From Pedobacter gandavensis (GTDB lineage Bacteria > Bacteroidota > Bacteroidia > Sphingobacteriales > Sphingobacteriaceae), in NCBI RefSeq assembly GCF_014172405.1, contig NZ_WNXC01000001.1, positions 1,488,001 to 1,552,000 of the forward strand: a stretch of DNA of 64,000 bases, given 5' to 3'. Under the pieces are notes generated by a model, which was not told where the DNA came from, did no database searches, and saw nothing but the letters and a program-made list of their open reading frames with translations. A program made the translations under genes and the position numbers. This document shows, piece by piece, positions 1-8,494 of the stretch (position 1 is the first letter of the stretch; each line of letters starts with the position of its first letter).

Positions 1-97
1 ATATCCCTTTTAAACGGGGAAGTTGCAAAAAAATTGTATCTCAAATGTTACAAAGCAAAACTAAGTTGAGACCTCGTGAAGGTTGGAAAATTGGGTT
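1..97 (-). repeat. Leader repeat, copy 1 (window edge)
   Basis: This stretch aligns without gaps to 8495-8591, with 12 mismatches in 97 positions by my hand count. Both copies keep a 20-bp dyad (34-53 here) with TTGTA and TACAA arms ten bases apart. On the minus strand both have UCUCAA/UUGAGA complementary segments and a C-rich/G-rich short hairpin around a GUUUAAAA loop. In copy 2 the repeat forms the 5' leader of a lyase gene that starts 23 bases further on. By analogy, a minus-strand gene should start just left of this window. The copy may continue past position 1. Confidence 0.85.
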
Positions 98-112
98 CAC
101 TACAATAAAGTA

Positions 113-141
113 AGAAAAAGAATAAATGTTATTTCTTTTCT
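113..141 (-). terminator. Weak A/T-only hairpin after the capD-like gene
   Basis: Arms 113-125 and 129-141 pair with two mismatches around a three-base loop. The hairpin overlaps the stop codon of the dehydratase gene. It has no G/C core, so it would be a poor terminator. It may simply reflect A/T-rich sequence between the gene and the leader repeat. Confidence 0.25.
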
Positions 142-2087
142 CAACCTACCATATACTGATCTATATTTTCAAATTTTGAGTTTTTACTCTTGAAATCAGG
201 GATGATTTCTTTCATTTTCTTCACCATTTCATAATCGTTATTACAGCTATTGAGTAGTAATAACTCTTCAATTACATTTTGCACGTAGAAAATACTGTGG
301 TTGATGATTTTCGATATTTTAATCTTAGGGTGATAGGTAGATATGGTTTGTTCTTCGAGCATCAGCAGTTCTTCATATAACTTTTCTCCGGGTCTTAGCC
401 CTGTAAATATGATTTTAATGTCCTTATCGGGCACCAGCCCCGCCAATTTGATCATGTTGATGGCTAAGTCCACAATTTTAACCGGCTCGCCCATATCGAA
501 GATATAGATCTCTCCACCGTTCCCCATGGCTGCAGCTTCGAGCACCAGTTGTACCGCTTCCGGGATCGTCATAAAGTATCTGGTGATTTCCGGATGGGTC
601 ACTGCAACGGGTCCTCCACGCGCAATTTGCGCTTTAAACCTTGGGATTACGGAACCATTAGAGCCCAGCACATTACCAAATCTGGTGGTGATAAATTTAG
701 TATGGTTTTCAAATTGCTGGATAACGGTCGTTTCCTTTGCTATGGTTAGATTTTTTTCATTGTTTAAGGATTGAATGTACATTTCGGCGAGACGTTTAGA
801 GGCCCCCATGATATTTGTTGGCCTAACTGCCTTATCTGTAGAGATCATGACAAATTTTTCCACGCCATATTCTATGGCGAGATCGGCAATATTTTTAGTA
901 CCCAGCACATTGGTTAAAATGGCCTCAGAAGGATTATTTTCCATCATCGGCACATGTTTATAAGCTGCGGCATGAAATACAATTTGAGGTCTATATTCCT
1001 CAAAGATCGTTTTCATCCGACATCGATTTTGGATGTTAGCCATCACGATATGAGTTTTGGCTCCTTTAAAATCATCCTCAATCTCCAGTTGTAAGTCGTG
1101 CAAAGGTGTTTCTGCCTGATCACACAGCACCACAAATTCGGGGTTAAATCCTATAATCTGACGTACAATCTCGGAACCAATAGAGCCCGCAGCACCAGTG
1201 ATCAGGATCCGTTTACCCTCCATTTCCCGAAGAATATTATTTTTGGTGAGCACGATCGGTTCTCTATGTAATAAATCCTCAATTTTCAGGTCTTTGATTT
1301 GATTTAAGGTGAGTTTACCATACAACCATTTATCGGAATGTGGAACCGTCACTACTTTTATGCCCAATTCTATACACTTATCAATAGTTACTTTTTTTCC
1401 ATTTACATTGAGGTCATCGCCAATAAAAAGTACCTTTTGAATGTTAAATTTCTGCTGTAAGGTTTCAATTGATTTAGAGTGGTATACATTTTTCTGTTCA
1501 ATGTGTTTATTGAGCGTATTTGGATTGTCATCAACAAAAGCGAACACATTTAAATCATTGGTATTTCCCCCTTCCAAGGCTTTTTTAACCAGGATAGATT
1601 CTCTTCCTGAGCCATAAATGAGAATGTTCTCTTTCTTATCTCCGGGTTCCATTGTTTTGACATAAAAGAACAGGCTTTTCACTGCAATTCTCAGCATAAT
1701 CAACATGGAGGAAGACACAAAGAAATTCATCGTTAGAATTTCTGGGAACCATTTGGAGGAGATCTGGAAATGCGGGACAAAAAACACCTTACTGATAATC
1801 GTAAAAATAAAACTGGTTAACAATACGGCCATAAATATCCGGATGATATCCTGTGTATTAGAATACCTGATGATCCCGGTATGGATGCGCATTCCGATAA
1901 ATACACCAATCGAGATTACACTATACAAAGCCGTATAAATCAGAAAATGAGAATACGTCAGTTGTATAAATTCAAATTTATGGAGGAGTAAAAAGGACAT
2001 ACACAATGTCCATGCAATGATAACTTGATCAATAAATAAGATCAGCCAACGTGAATACGTTTTGTCACGAAACAGGAGCATTTTCAT
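141..2087 (-). CDS. CapD/WbpM-type membrane nucleotide-sugar dehydratase
   Basis: This 648-residue protein has the layout of the long inverting UDP-HexNAc 4,6-dehydratases (PglF, WbpM, CapD). Four membrane segments lie in roughly residues 14-140. A first Rossmann-like domain follows (LIYGSGRES near 157-164). The catalytic short-chain dehydrogenase domain has GAAGSIGSE at 298-306 and an STDKAV...MGASK block at about 416-431. The family acts at the cytoplasmic face of the inner membrane and converts UDP-GlcNAc to 4-keto-6-deoxy sugars used for QuiNAc- or FucNAc-type residues. It is the last polysaccharide gene before the window edge and follows the FemAB-like gene with 11 bases between them. 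The exact sugar product cannot be told from sequence. Confidence 0.9.
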   Translation of the reverse strand: MKMLLFRDKTYSRWLILFIDQVIIAWTLCMSFLLLHKFEFIQLTYSHFLIYTALYSVISIGVFIGMRIHTGIIRYSNTQDIIRIFMAVLLTSFIFTIISKVFFVPHFQISSKWFPEILTMNFFVSSSMLIMLRIAVKSLFFYVKTMEPGDKKENILIYGSGRESILVKKALEGGNTNDLNVFAFVDDNPNTLNKHIEQKNVYHSKSIETLQQKFNIQKVLFIGDDLNVNGKKVTIDKCIELGIKVVTVPHSDKWLYGKLTLNQIKDLKIEDLLHREPIVLTKNNILREMEGKRILITGAAGSIGSEIVRQIIGFNPEFVVLCDQAETPLHDLQLEIEDDFKGAKTHIVMANIQNRCRMKTIFEEYRPQIVFHAAAYKHVPMMENNPSEAILTNVLGTKNIADLAIEYGVEKFVMISTDKAVRPTNIMGASKRLAEMYIQSLNNEKNLTIAKETTVIQQFENHTKFITTRFGNVLGSNGSVIPRFKAQIARGGPVAVTHPEITRYFMTIPEAVQLVLEAAAMGNGGEIYIFDMGEPVKIVDLAINMIKLAGLVPDKDIKIIFTGLRPGEKLYEELLMLEEQTISTYHPKIKISKIINHSIFYVQNVIEELLLLNSCNNDYEMVKKMKEIIPDFKSKNSKFENIDQYMVG

Positions 2088-2098
2088 AATGTGAAGAT

Positions 2099-3166
2099 TT
2101 AAATGACCATTTGAAAGTAGCCAAGGGTAAGACCATTAACTATTGCGCGATAAAGCGGAAAGAAATCAATATCTTTTTTGTGCTGATCGATTTTCCGCTT
2201 ATTGACCAATGCATGATAAACCATATTGTTGGCCACGTACCGCCAACTTTTATACTCTAAAAACAAGTCTGAAAAACCTGCTTTCCAATTGAATAAGGTG
2301 TCCATTTTAAAGCCTACTCCACCTCCTAAATGCAGGTATTTCATTCCTTCTTTCCGGCCGATGAGGGTGATTTCATCTACCAAAAATTTAGCTGGGGAAT
2401 TGACTAAATAAGCATGTTTTGTTCCAACCAGGTGCCCTTGAATAATACCGTTTGTAAACGTTGTAATCATCCCGCAGACCACCTCATCTTTGAAGCAAAC
2501 CAACAACAACCTACAATCAAAATCCTCATTACCAACAAGATTCATAAAATATGCTTTACTAAAAAAATAATAGTCAGTCGCTTCTACCCTTTCCATATTG
2601 TGGGTATATATTTCATAGAACAAGTCAATATCTTCCTGTGTCTTGCTTTCCCTAACGGAATAACCAGCATGCCAAGCTTTCTTAACACTCTTGAGTGTGT
2701 TTCTCCTATATTTTTTACGTTGTTCCTCTATAGATAAGCTGAGGTCTATCGCCACTGTTTTCCCATTTTCATGGATCCCACCAAATTTCTCAAATAACAG
2801 GTATTGATTAAAAAGTGGATGGAGTCTGGAAAAGACAGAAATGTTTTGCTCCTTTTTCAGAAAAGCCAAAAATGAAATCATAAATTTCTCTCTAAAACTA
2901 TCCTCCATATCTTCGAACTTCCGATTGGATATTGGACCGGTATAGCCATAAACCGAGCCTAAATCAGAAAAAGAAGTCTGAGAAATGGCTCTTTTGAGTA
3001 AAGGAAAGGCAATATAATTGTGATCTTCCTCGTATACAAAGAGGAAAGGATCTCCAGATAGATCTAAAGAATGATAGAGCCAGGTATGATAAAAATCATA
3101 TTCAGCTGCACCATTAACATATGCAGTCCATTCCTCCCGCTCTTGGAGGCTGATTAATTTTCCCAT
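2099..3166 (-). CDS. FemAB-like acyl/aminoacyl transferase (copy A)
   Basis: The 355-residue protein has the double-GNAT fold features of the FemAB/FemX family. An N-terminal half carries a YDFYHTW motif and a conserved VYGYTGPISNR segment. A C-terminal half carries HLVGTKHAYLVNSPAKFLVDE and ends in a LHLGGGVG motif, typical of FemAB-like proteins found in polysaccharide loci. Known family members transfer amino acids from aminoacyl-tRNA to peptidoglycan stems. Members in exopolysaccharide clusters are thought to acylate or aminoacylate sugars, but their substrates are mostly unknown. It is a clear paralogue of the gene at 4601-5638 (same order of motifs throughout). No signal peptide is visible, so action is cytoplasmic. 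Confidence 0.75.
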   Translation of the reverse strand: MGKLISLQEREEWTAYVNGAAEYDFYHTWLYHSLDLSGDPFLFVYEEDHNYIAFPLLKRAISQTSFSDLGSVYGYTGPISNRKFEDMEDSFREKFMISFLAFLKKEQNISVFSRLHPLFNQYLLFEKFGGIHENGKTVAIDLSLSIEEQRKKYRRNTLKSVKKAWHAGYSVRESKTQEDIDLFYEIYTHNMERVEATDYYFFSKAYFMNLVGNEDFDCRLLLVCFKDEVVCGMITTFTNGIIQGHLVGTKHAYLVNSPAKFLVDEITLIGRKEGMKYLHLGGGVGFKMDTLFNWKAGFSDLFLEYKSWRYVANNMVYHALVNKRKIDQHKKDIDFFPLYRAIVNGLTLGYFQMVI

Positions 3167-3205
3167 AATCGTATGAATTTAGAATTCAAGAATTTGCGAA
3201 AACTG

Positions 3206-3703
3206 CTAATTACCGGGCATAAAACTACCTTTTGTCAACAGCATCTTAACTTGATTACCGTGTTTGCTCTGCGGAACAAAACCCAGTTTTTTATAGATAG
3301 AAAGTCCAGCGGCATTGTCTTCATGTGCAAATAGAAATACACTATCCAGGTTCATCTCTTCAAATGCACGCTCAAGAATTAATTTAGTTGCAGCCTTTCC
3401 GATTCCTTTTCCCCAAAATTGACGTTCTCCTATGAACAGATGGAACTCGGCCTGACCATCCTTTACATCGATCAGTTGTATATTACCTATGTACTGGGTG
3501 GTATCTTTGAGACAAATGGCAAACCGCTTGTCTGTTTCTATTTCTAGTTTATGCCGGAGCCACTCCATTTCCTTTTCCATGGTAATACCAGGCTGACTAG
3601 GTTTAAATTCGGTATAAACCCATACTTCAGGGTCATTGCGCCATTGATAAGATATTTTAGCATCTGCTACATTCAATGGTCTTAAGTAGATCGGATTATT
3701 CAT
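3206..3703 (-). CDS. GNAT-family N-acetyltransferase (RimJ/RimL-like)
   Basis: I placed the start at the ATG giving MNNPIYLRPL, because the upstream extension would need a TTG codon and adds residues not seen in this family. The resulting 165-residue protein begins with the usual YLRPL strand and contains SYQWRNDPEV. It carries the acetyl-CoA loop as QFWGKGIGKAA and ends with NAAGLSIYKKLGFV, all hallmarks of RimJ/RimL-type GNAT enzymes. In this cluster it probably N-acetylates an amino sugar or an aminoacyl substituent, as WecD- or PseH-like enzymes do. The substrate is inference. It sits between the two FemAB-like paralogues. Confidence 0.8.
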   Translation of the reverse strand: MNNPIYLRPLNVADAKISYQWRNDPEVWVYTEFKPSQPGITMEKEMEWLRHKLEIETDKRFAICLKDTTQYIGNIQLIDVKDGQAEFHLFIGERQFWGKGIGKAATKLILERAFEEMNLDSVFLFAHEDNAAGLSIYKKLGFVPQSKHGNQVKMLLTKGSFMPGN

Positions 3704-3748
3704 ATCATTTAAATTAAGATGAGGAGGTAAACACAAACAATAGAAGAT

Positions 3749-4552
3749 TTAACCCTGACCAGGCTGATACATTCTTAAATGTGGAGGTTGATAAAACTCC
3801 TGAAGGTTGGCTGAGATACGGGCGTTATAGCCGATTACCTGTCTTAAATGATCATTTAAACCTGCTCCGTAATCATAGCCCAGAAATCTTGGAAAGTCAA
3901 ACTGAGGTTTAAAAAATGGACGGGTAAAAGTTAGGGTGAGTGCGCGTCTTGGTCCATCGGTATTGTTATTACCTACGGCATGCCAGATATTTGAATCAAA
4001 TAAAACAATGCTTCCTTTCTTCGCCACCGCCCGATCTGCCTGCTCATAGAAAAATACGTCCTGTGGTTTCGCATCTTTCTTATGAGATCCTGAAAGAAAA
4101 TAAGTTGCCCCATTTTCAAGGGTATAATCATCCAATAAAACAATCATTTGAATGGCTATTTTAAAATCTCCGGTAAAGCTCCTGATGTCGCGATGAATAT
4201 TATGCACATAAGCTTTAAAGTTTTTAAAATTAAGCACGCCACTTATCCCGTTTACGATGTAATTACCATCCAGGAAATGTCTCATTTCTTTATCACAATA
4301 CTGCTGCGATAAAAAGGGCATACTGAAATTATCCTTTTCCAACAAATGGTGAAGCGTTCCTTCCATACCGGTATCAATACCATTTTGGACTTGAATTTCT
4401 CTCCTTTTTAAGTAGGCTGGTTCGAGGTCATTAATTATTTTATTAATCATTTTGTCATCTACCGCATCTTCATAGATGACCCAACCATACTGATCCATTG
4501 CATTCTCAAAGTCACTTAGAGTGGCTTCGGAATAATTAAATTTGTTTTTCAA
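3749..4552 (-). CDS. Phytanoyl-CoA dioxygenase (PhyH) family protein
   Basis: The 267-residue protein has the iron-binding triad of Fe(II)/2-oxoglutarate dioxygenases. H120 and D122 are in HRD, and the distal H191 is in IWHAVG. R203 follows as the likely 2-oxoglutarate ligand. The pattern and length fit the PhyH family. Such enzymes hydroxylate small molecules or sugar and amino-acid substituents. In this locus a hydroxylation of a polysaccharide decoration, or of an amino acid handled by the flanking FemAB-like proteins, is plausible but not shown. It is transcribed with its neighbours at spacings of about 45-50 bases. Confidence 0.8.
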   Translation of the reverse strand: MKNKFNYSEATLSDFENAMDQYGWVIYEDAVDDKMINKIINDLEPAYLKRREIQVQNGIDTGMEGTLHHLLEKDNFSMPFLSQQYCDKEMRHFLDGNYIVNGISGVLNFKNFKAYVHNIHRDIRSFTGDFKIAIQMIVLLDDYTLENGATYFLSGSHKKDAKPQDVFFYEQADRAVAKKGSIVLFDSNIWHAVGNNNTDGPRRALTLTFTRPFFKPQFDFPRFLGYDYGAGLNDHLRQVIGYNARISANLQEFYQPPHLRMYQPGQG

Positions 4553-4600
4553 AGCACAGAGATTTAGAGGTTAAACCTTAATTAATTTATCTTGAATCGC

Positions 4601-5638
4601 TTATTTAAGCGCTACCGCTGGAACGCGATAGAGTGGGAAATAGTTTAGATTACTGGTGTTATTCCGTTCCTTTACCAAGTCATTATAAACACTGGAGTCA
4701 GATACAAATCTCCAGGTGGAATCTGGCAATAAAAGCGTAGAGAAAGCATTTTTAAATTTGAATAAAGAGTCTTCTTTTCCTTCCAGACCGCCCCCAAGGT
4801 GGAAATATCGCTTTCCAAGTTGTCGGCCGATCACACTAATCTCGTCCGTTAGCAGCTTGCTTGGTGAATAGTGAACATAGCCATCGGCTGTTGCAGACAA
4901 GTGATTCCGGATCACATTTCCGGCGCACATAATTACCGCACCACAAATCATCTCTTCTCCGTCATAGATGACGATTAATTTGCATTCTTCCCCATTATTT
5001 GTGAGGAGTTGAATAAAATAGGATTCATCATAAAAGTAACGTGGACTAGCGCCGAGTCTTAACATATTTTCGGTGTACATGGCAGTGAACAACCGAATTT
5101 CCTTTGCACTGGAAGTTTCTTTAATCTGAAAGGGCATTTTTCTGAGCTGCCTGATTTGCCTACCCAGTCTTTTTTCATAACCTGCTCTTTGGTCTTCAAT
5201 GGAAACCGACAGGTCGATATAAACGGTTTTCCCATTGTCATAGAGCCCTCCAATTTTCTCTATCAGCACTTTTTGATCAATGAAGGGGTTTAGTCTGGAG
5301 AAAAGGCTAATGAACCCACTGGTCTTCATGAAAGTTAAAAAGGACTGTTTAAAATTGTCCAGCATCTGATCGCTAATGTCCTTAAAATTCCGGTTAGAAA
5401 TTGGTCCGGAATAGCCATAAACGGAGGTCAGGTCATATAAGCCAGAATTGTTAATCTCTCTTTTCAACAATGGAAGCGCGATAAACACACCTGCTTCCTC
5501 GTATACAAAAAGTAGTGGCTCTCCATTTTTTTCCAAGGCGTGATAGTGCCAGGTATGGTAGAAATCGTAGTTTACAGCCTCATGAACACAAGCATCCCAT
5601 TTGGCTGATTGTTCAATATTGATCAAGTGATACGCCAT
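4601..5638 (-). CDS. FemAB-like acyl/aminoacyl transferase (copy B)
   Basis: The 345-residue protein is a paralogue of the product of 2099-3166. It shares YDFYHTW near residue 25, VYGYSGPISNR, the FSRLNPF segment, NGKTVYIDLS, and a C-terminal FHLGGGLEGKEDSLF. Divergence is moderate, so this is an old duplication rather than a recent one. The central helix-rich region differs most, which suggests a different acceptor or donor. Placing two FemAB-like enzymes around a dioxygenase and an acetyltransferase implies successive steps in building a side-chain on the polymer. No membrane segments are visible. Confidence 0.75.
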   Translation of the reverse strand: MAYHLINIEQSAKWDACVHEAVNYDFYHTWHYHALEKNGEPLLFVYEEAGVFIALPLLKREINNSGLYDLTSVYGYSGPISNRNFKDISDQMLDNFKQSFLTFMKTSGFISLFSRLNPFIDQKVLIEKIGGLYDNGKTVYIDLSVSIEDQRAGYEKRLGRQIRQLRKMPFQIKETSSAKEIRLFTAMYTENMLRLGASPRYFYDESYFIQLLTNNGEECKLIVIYDGEEMICGAVIMCAGNVIRNHLSATADGYVHYSPSKLLTDEISVIGRQLGKRYFHLGGGLEGKEDSLFKFKNAFSTLLLPDSTWRFVSDSSVYNDLVKERNNTSNLNYFPLYRVPAVALK

Positions 5639-5671
5639 AATAAATATTAGTTTTAAAATACCAATCTCTTT

Positions 5672-6820
5672 TTAAACTACGTTCATGATTTTGAGCATTT
5701 CGGCATTAACCAGATTCACATCAAATTTCTCTTTGGCAAAATGTCTACCATTAATTCCATAAGAGATGATGTCTGTGGTGTGGTTAATGTAATACTCCAT
5801 TTTTGAAGCAAGGGCGGATACATTTCTGACAGGAACCAGAAAGCCATTGCGTCCTTCAGCAGAATTATAGATGGTTTCCCTACAGCCTACGGAATCACAG
5901 GTAATCACTGCTCTGCCCATGGCCATCCCTTCCAATATACATCTGGGCACCCCTTCCCCATAATAGGAAGGCAATACCACAATTGAAGCATTTTTAATAT
6001 AGGGTCTTACATCATCTACACTTCCAATATATTCTAAAGTATCATCGAAAAGAATTTTGGAATACAGATCCAGGGTGATTGCATCGATGTTGTTATCAAA
6101 AGATCCGATCAGCTTGAATTTGATCTCAGGATACTTATGGCGCACTGATTTAGCGGCTTCATAATACTCCCTGATTCCTTTTGCGTTAATCAATCTGGAG
6201 ATCATCAGAAAACTAATGTTTAGCGTATCGGGTATTGAGTAATCATAATGCGTTAAATCTACACCGGAGCCGTTGACTACAAAAGCCTGTTGTTGCCGAC
6301 CGATGATTCCGGTTTTCAGCAATTTCAGATAATCATCCTGGTTTTGGAAAATGATACGAATCCCTTTGTTCCCTCTTAAACTGAACTTTAATAACATCTT
6401 GGTGATTGCGGTGACCAGCTTATTTTTTTTGCCGCTATCGGTAAAATTATAACCCAATCCGGTCAGCATGGGGGTAATACAATCTATCCGACATAGTTTC
6501 GCCACCATCGTACCGTAGATTACCGGTTTAAAGGTATAGGGGAAAAATACATCAGGTTTAGTTTCTTTAATCAGTTGATACAGCTGAATGATGTATTTAA
6601 GATCTGAAAAAATGGAAACATTACTTCCATTTAAATCATTCTCATATACGGTTACCTTCAGGCTTTCCAACTTATCTCTCACCTGCTGTCTGGAGATTTT
6701 CGGTGTAAAAACCGAAACATTGTTTCCCTTCACCAGCTCTTCAATGAGCTTACCACGGAACTCCAATAAGGTATGGGAAGAATCACAGGCGATCAATACA
6801 TTTTTTCTTTTATTGTCCAT
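5672..6820 (-). CDS. GT4 glycosyltransferase
   Basis: The 382-residue protein is GT-B folded, with the GT4 nucleotide-sugar site EGVPRCILEGMAMGRAVI at about residues 291-308 and the acceptor-domain start NVLIACDSSHTLLEFRGKLIEEL. The region IQLYQLIKETKPDVFFPYTFKPVIYG matches proteins annotated as GT4 transferases acting on undecaprenyl-linked hexosamines (PglA/WbnI-like), though this is recognition by eye. It transfers one sugar to the growing lipid-linked repeat unit in the cytoplasm. It starts downstream of the strong hairpin that ends the lyase transcript, so a separate promoter in 6821-6926 or readthrough is required. Confidence 0.85.
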   Translation of the reverse strand: MDNKRKNVLIACDSSHTLLEFRGKLIEELVKGNNVSVFTPKISRQQVRDKLESLKVTVYENDLNGSNVSIFSDLKYIIQLYQLIKETKPDVFFPYTFKPVIYGTMVAKLCRIDCITPMLTGLGYNFTDSGKKNKLVTAITKMLLKFSLRGNKGIRIIFQNQDDYLKLLKTGIIGRQQQAFVVNGSGVDLTHYDYSIPDTLNISFLMISRLINAKGIREYYEAAKSVRHKYPEIKFKLIGSFDNNIDAITLDLYSKILFDDTLEYIGSVDDVRPYIKNASIVVLPSYYGEGVPRCILEGMAMGRAVITCDSVGCRETIYNSAEGRNGFLVPVRNVSALASKMEYYINHTTDIISYGINGRHFAKEKFDVNLVNAEMLKIMNVV

Positions 6821-6926
6821 AATATACTACGATTTAATGCGATTTGAGACTATATACAAATTCGATATCAGGCAGTGTAAGAAACTCCGAGGAATACGGG
6901 GGAAGAAAAAAAAGGGGATAATGATT

Positions 6927-6974
6927 AAAAACCATTCAAGCTACCTTAAATTTCGGGTAGCTTGAATGGTTTTT
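6927..6974 (-). terminator. Long perfect hairpin between the lyase and GT4 genes
   Basis: Arms 6927-6945 and 6956-6974 are complementary over 19 bases with a 10-base loop. Each arm ends in five A/T bases, so the structure could terminate transcription in either direction. On the minus strand it lies about 75 bases after the lyase stop codon. It splits the polysaccharide cluster into at least two transcription units unless it is read through. Confidence 0.85.
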
Positions 6975-7047
6975 GTCCGGAAATATACGACCAGTTTATT
7001 TCAGCTCTAAGGTCTACTTATTTGCGGAATGGTATTGATATTATGGG

Positions 7048-8472
7048 TTACAAGGTTGCACCTGCACCTTTAGTTAAAATAGCTGGTACGTTTGCAGCTG
7101 CATCCAGCGCTGATTTGTACTCATAAGTTGGAACCCAGTTTGAGGCTGCCGAAGTAATTTTGTTACTTCCAGAGCTTTCAAAGATGTTGGTACTTAAACC
7201 ACTGATTACACCTGCAACAGGGCTAATTTCAGTTCTGATTGGAAGAGAAGAGTTTTTGAAATAGTTGTTTTCAACTCTTACTGTTGCTCCCATTAATGAA
7301 CCTACATAACCTGCATTTTGCATGTAGTTATTGAATACGTGTACATTACCGTATCTCACATCTGGAGTACGCTCCGAAACGTTATAGAAGTAGTTATGGT
7401 GTACTGTAACTTTAAGGTGGTTCGCATCATCTGGACGAGTATAGCTAAAACCGATAAGCATTGCTTTGTGGTTATCATGCAATTTGTTCCATGATAGGGT
7501 CACATAGTCTGCACCTGTTCCAACGTCTAACAATCCATCATAATAATCCCAATCGCTCACTAACTCTGAAGATAGTTCACAGTGGTCTACCCATACGTGG
7601 TGAGAACCTTCTTTAATAATAATGTTTGAATACGTACGCACTTTACTGATGGTCATATTTCTAACAATCACGTTGTTTTTTCCGTAGATCAAAAGACCTG
7701 CACCGATTAGTTTAGATCCACTAAGACCTAAAATGGTTTTGTTTGATTCTACTTGTAGCAATCCTGTACCTGTAATCGTACCAGAAACCTTGATAATCAT
7801 CGGCGATTTAGAACTTAATGCACTGGTAAGTGCTGCTAAAGTAGTTACTGTAACTGTTTGTCCACCTGCACCACCTGTAGTTTTACCGTTTACTGAAGCA
7901 TAGCCAATCGGCGTATCTCCATTTACCGGAGCAGTAGGAGTCTCCGTTGTTGGTGGAACCGGAGTTTCTGTAACTGGTGGCTGTACTGGGTTGGTTACTC
8001 CTTGTCCATTTACCGTGTAAGTATATTTCTTACCATTGGTTTTAGGATTTGAGTTGTCAGAAGCCGATAAGTAAAGGAAATTAGATTTATGGCTGAAACG
8101 GCCTTTTCCTTTAGTTCTGATGTCATCATGTGAAGAGTGAGCTGGCCCAATTTCCACACCATTTTCAAAAACTCTTACTGTAGAAGCAGAAGGTTTTTCA
8201 TTAGAATCACTGGTTAATTTTGAATCCATTGGAATTCTTAGAGAAAAACCAGTATCAGAAGTTCCGGTTGAAACATTAACCTGCATCACGCCTCCTGATC
8301 CTCCTCCATTCACAGCTTGTGAATCTACTGTACCAGGAATTTCATTTGTGATTGAGCTGTCATTTCCTTGCGGCCCAACCTCATCTTTCTTACATTGACT
8401 AAACGTTAAAATTGTCGATAACAATAAACTTAGTACTAACACTTTTTTAAATTTTTCTTTCAATCTTTCCAT
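7048..8472 (-). CDS. Secreted lipoprotein polysaccharide lyase (pectate-lyase-like, PL1 type)
   Basis: I chose the ATG at 8472 rather than the GTG three codons upstream, giving 474 residues. A lysine-rich start and hydrophobic segment end in TFSQC, a lipobox with C27. A Gly/Ser-rich and a Pro/Thr-rich linker (roughly 45-195) precede a right-handed beta-helix. The helix carries HVWVDHCEL and the catalytic arginine motif RTPDVR at 368-373, characteristic of PL1 pectate lyases. The enzyme would cleave a uronate polymer by beta-elimination at the cell surface. Its position inside the biosynthesis cluster suggests that it trims or releases the cluster's own polymer, as AlgL does for alginate. It has its own leader (the repeat at 8495-8591) and its own terminator. 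Confidence 0.85.
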   Translation of the reverse strand: MERLKEKFKKVLVLSLLLSTILTFSQCKKDEVGPQGNDSSITNEIPGTVDSQAVNGGGSGGVMQVNVSTGTSDTGFSLRIPMDSKLTSDSNEKPSASTVRVFENGVEIGPAHSSHDDIRTKGKGRFSHKSNFLYLSASDNSNPKTNGKKYTYTVNGQGVTNPVQPPVTETPVPPTTETPTAPVNGDTPIGYASVNGKTTGGAGGQTVTVTTLAALTSALSSKSPMIIKVSGTITGTGLLQVESNKTILGLSGSKLIGAGLLIYGKNNVIVRNMTISKVRTYSNIIIKEGSHHVWVDHCELSSELVSDWDYYDGLLDVGTGADYVTLSWNKLHDNHKAMLIGFSYTRPDDANHLKVTVHHNYFYNVSERTPDVRYGNVHVFNNYMQNAGYVGSLMGATVRVENNYFKNSSLPIRTEISPVAGVISGLSTNIFESSGSNKITSAASNWVPTYEYKSALDAAANVPAILTKGAGATL

Positions 8473-8494
8473 TAAACACACTAATTTTTTTTAA

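Noticed and set aside
6588..6965. Plus-strand frame of 125 codons across the GT4 gene and its upstream region
   Set aside because: Most of it is antisense to a strongly supported glycosyltransferase and its product has no protein-like features.
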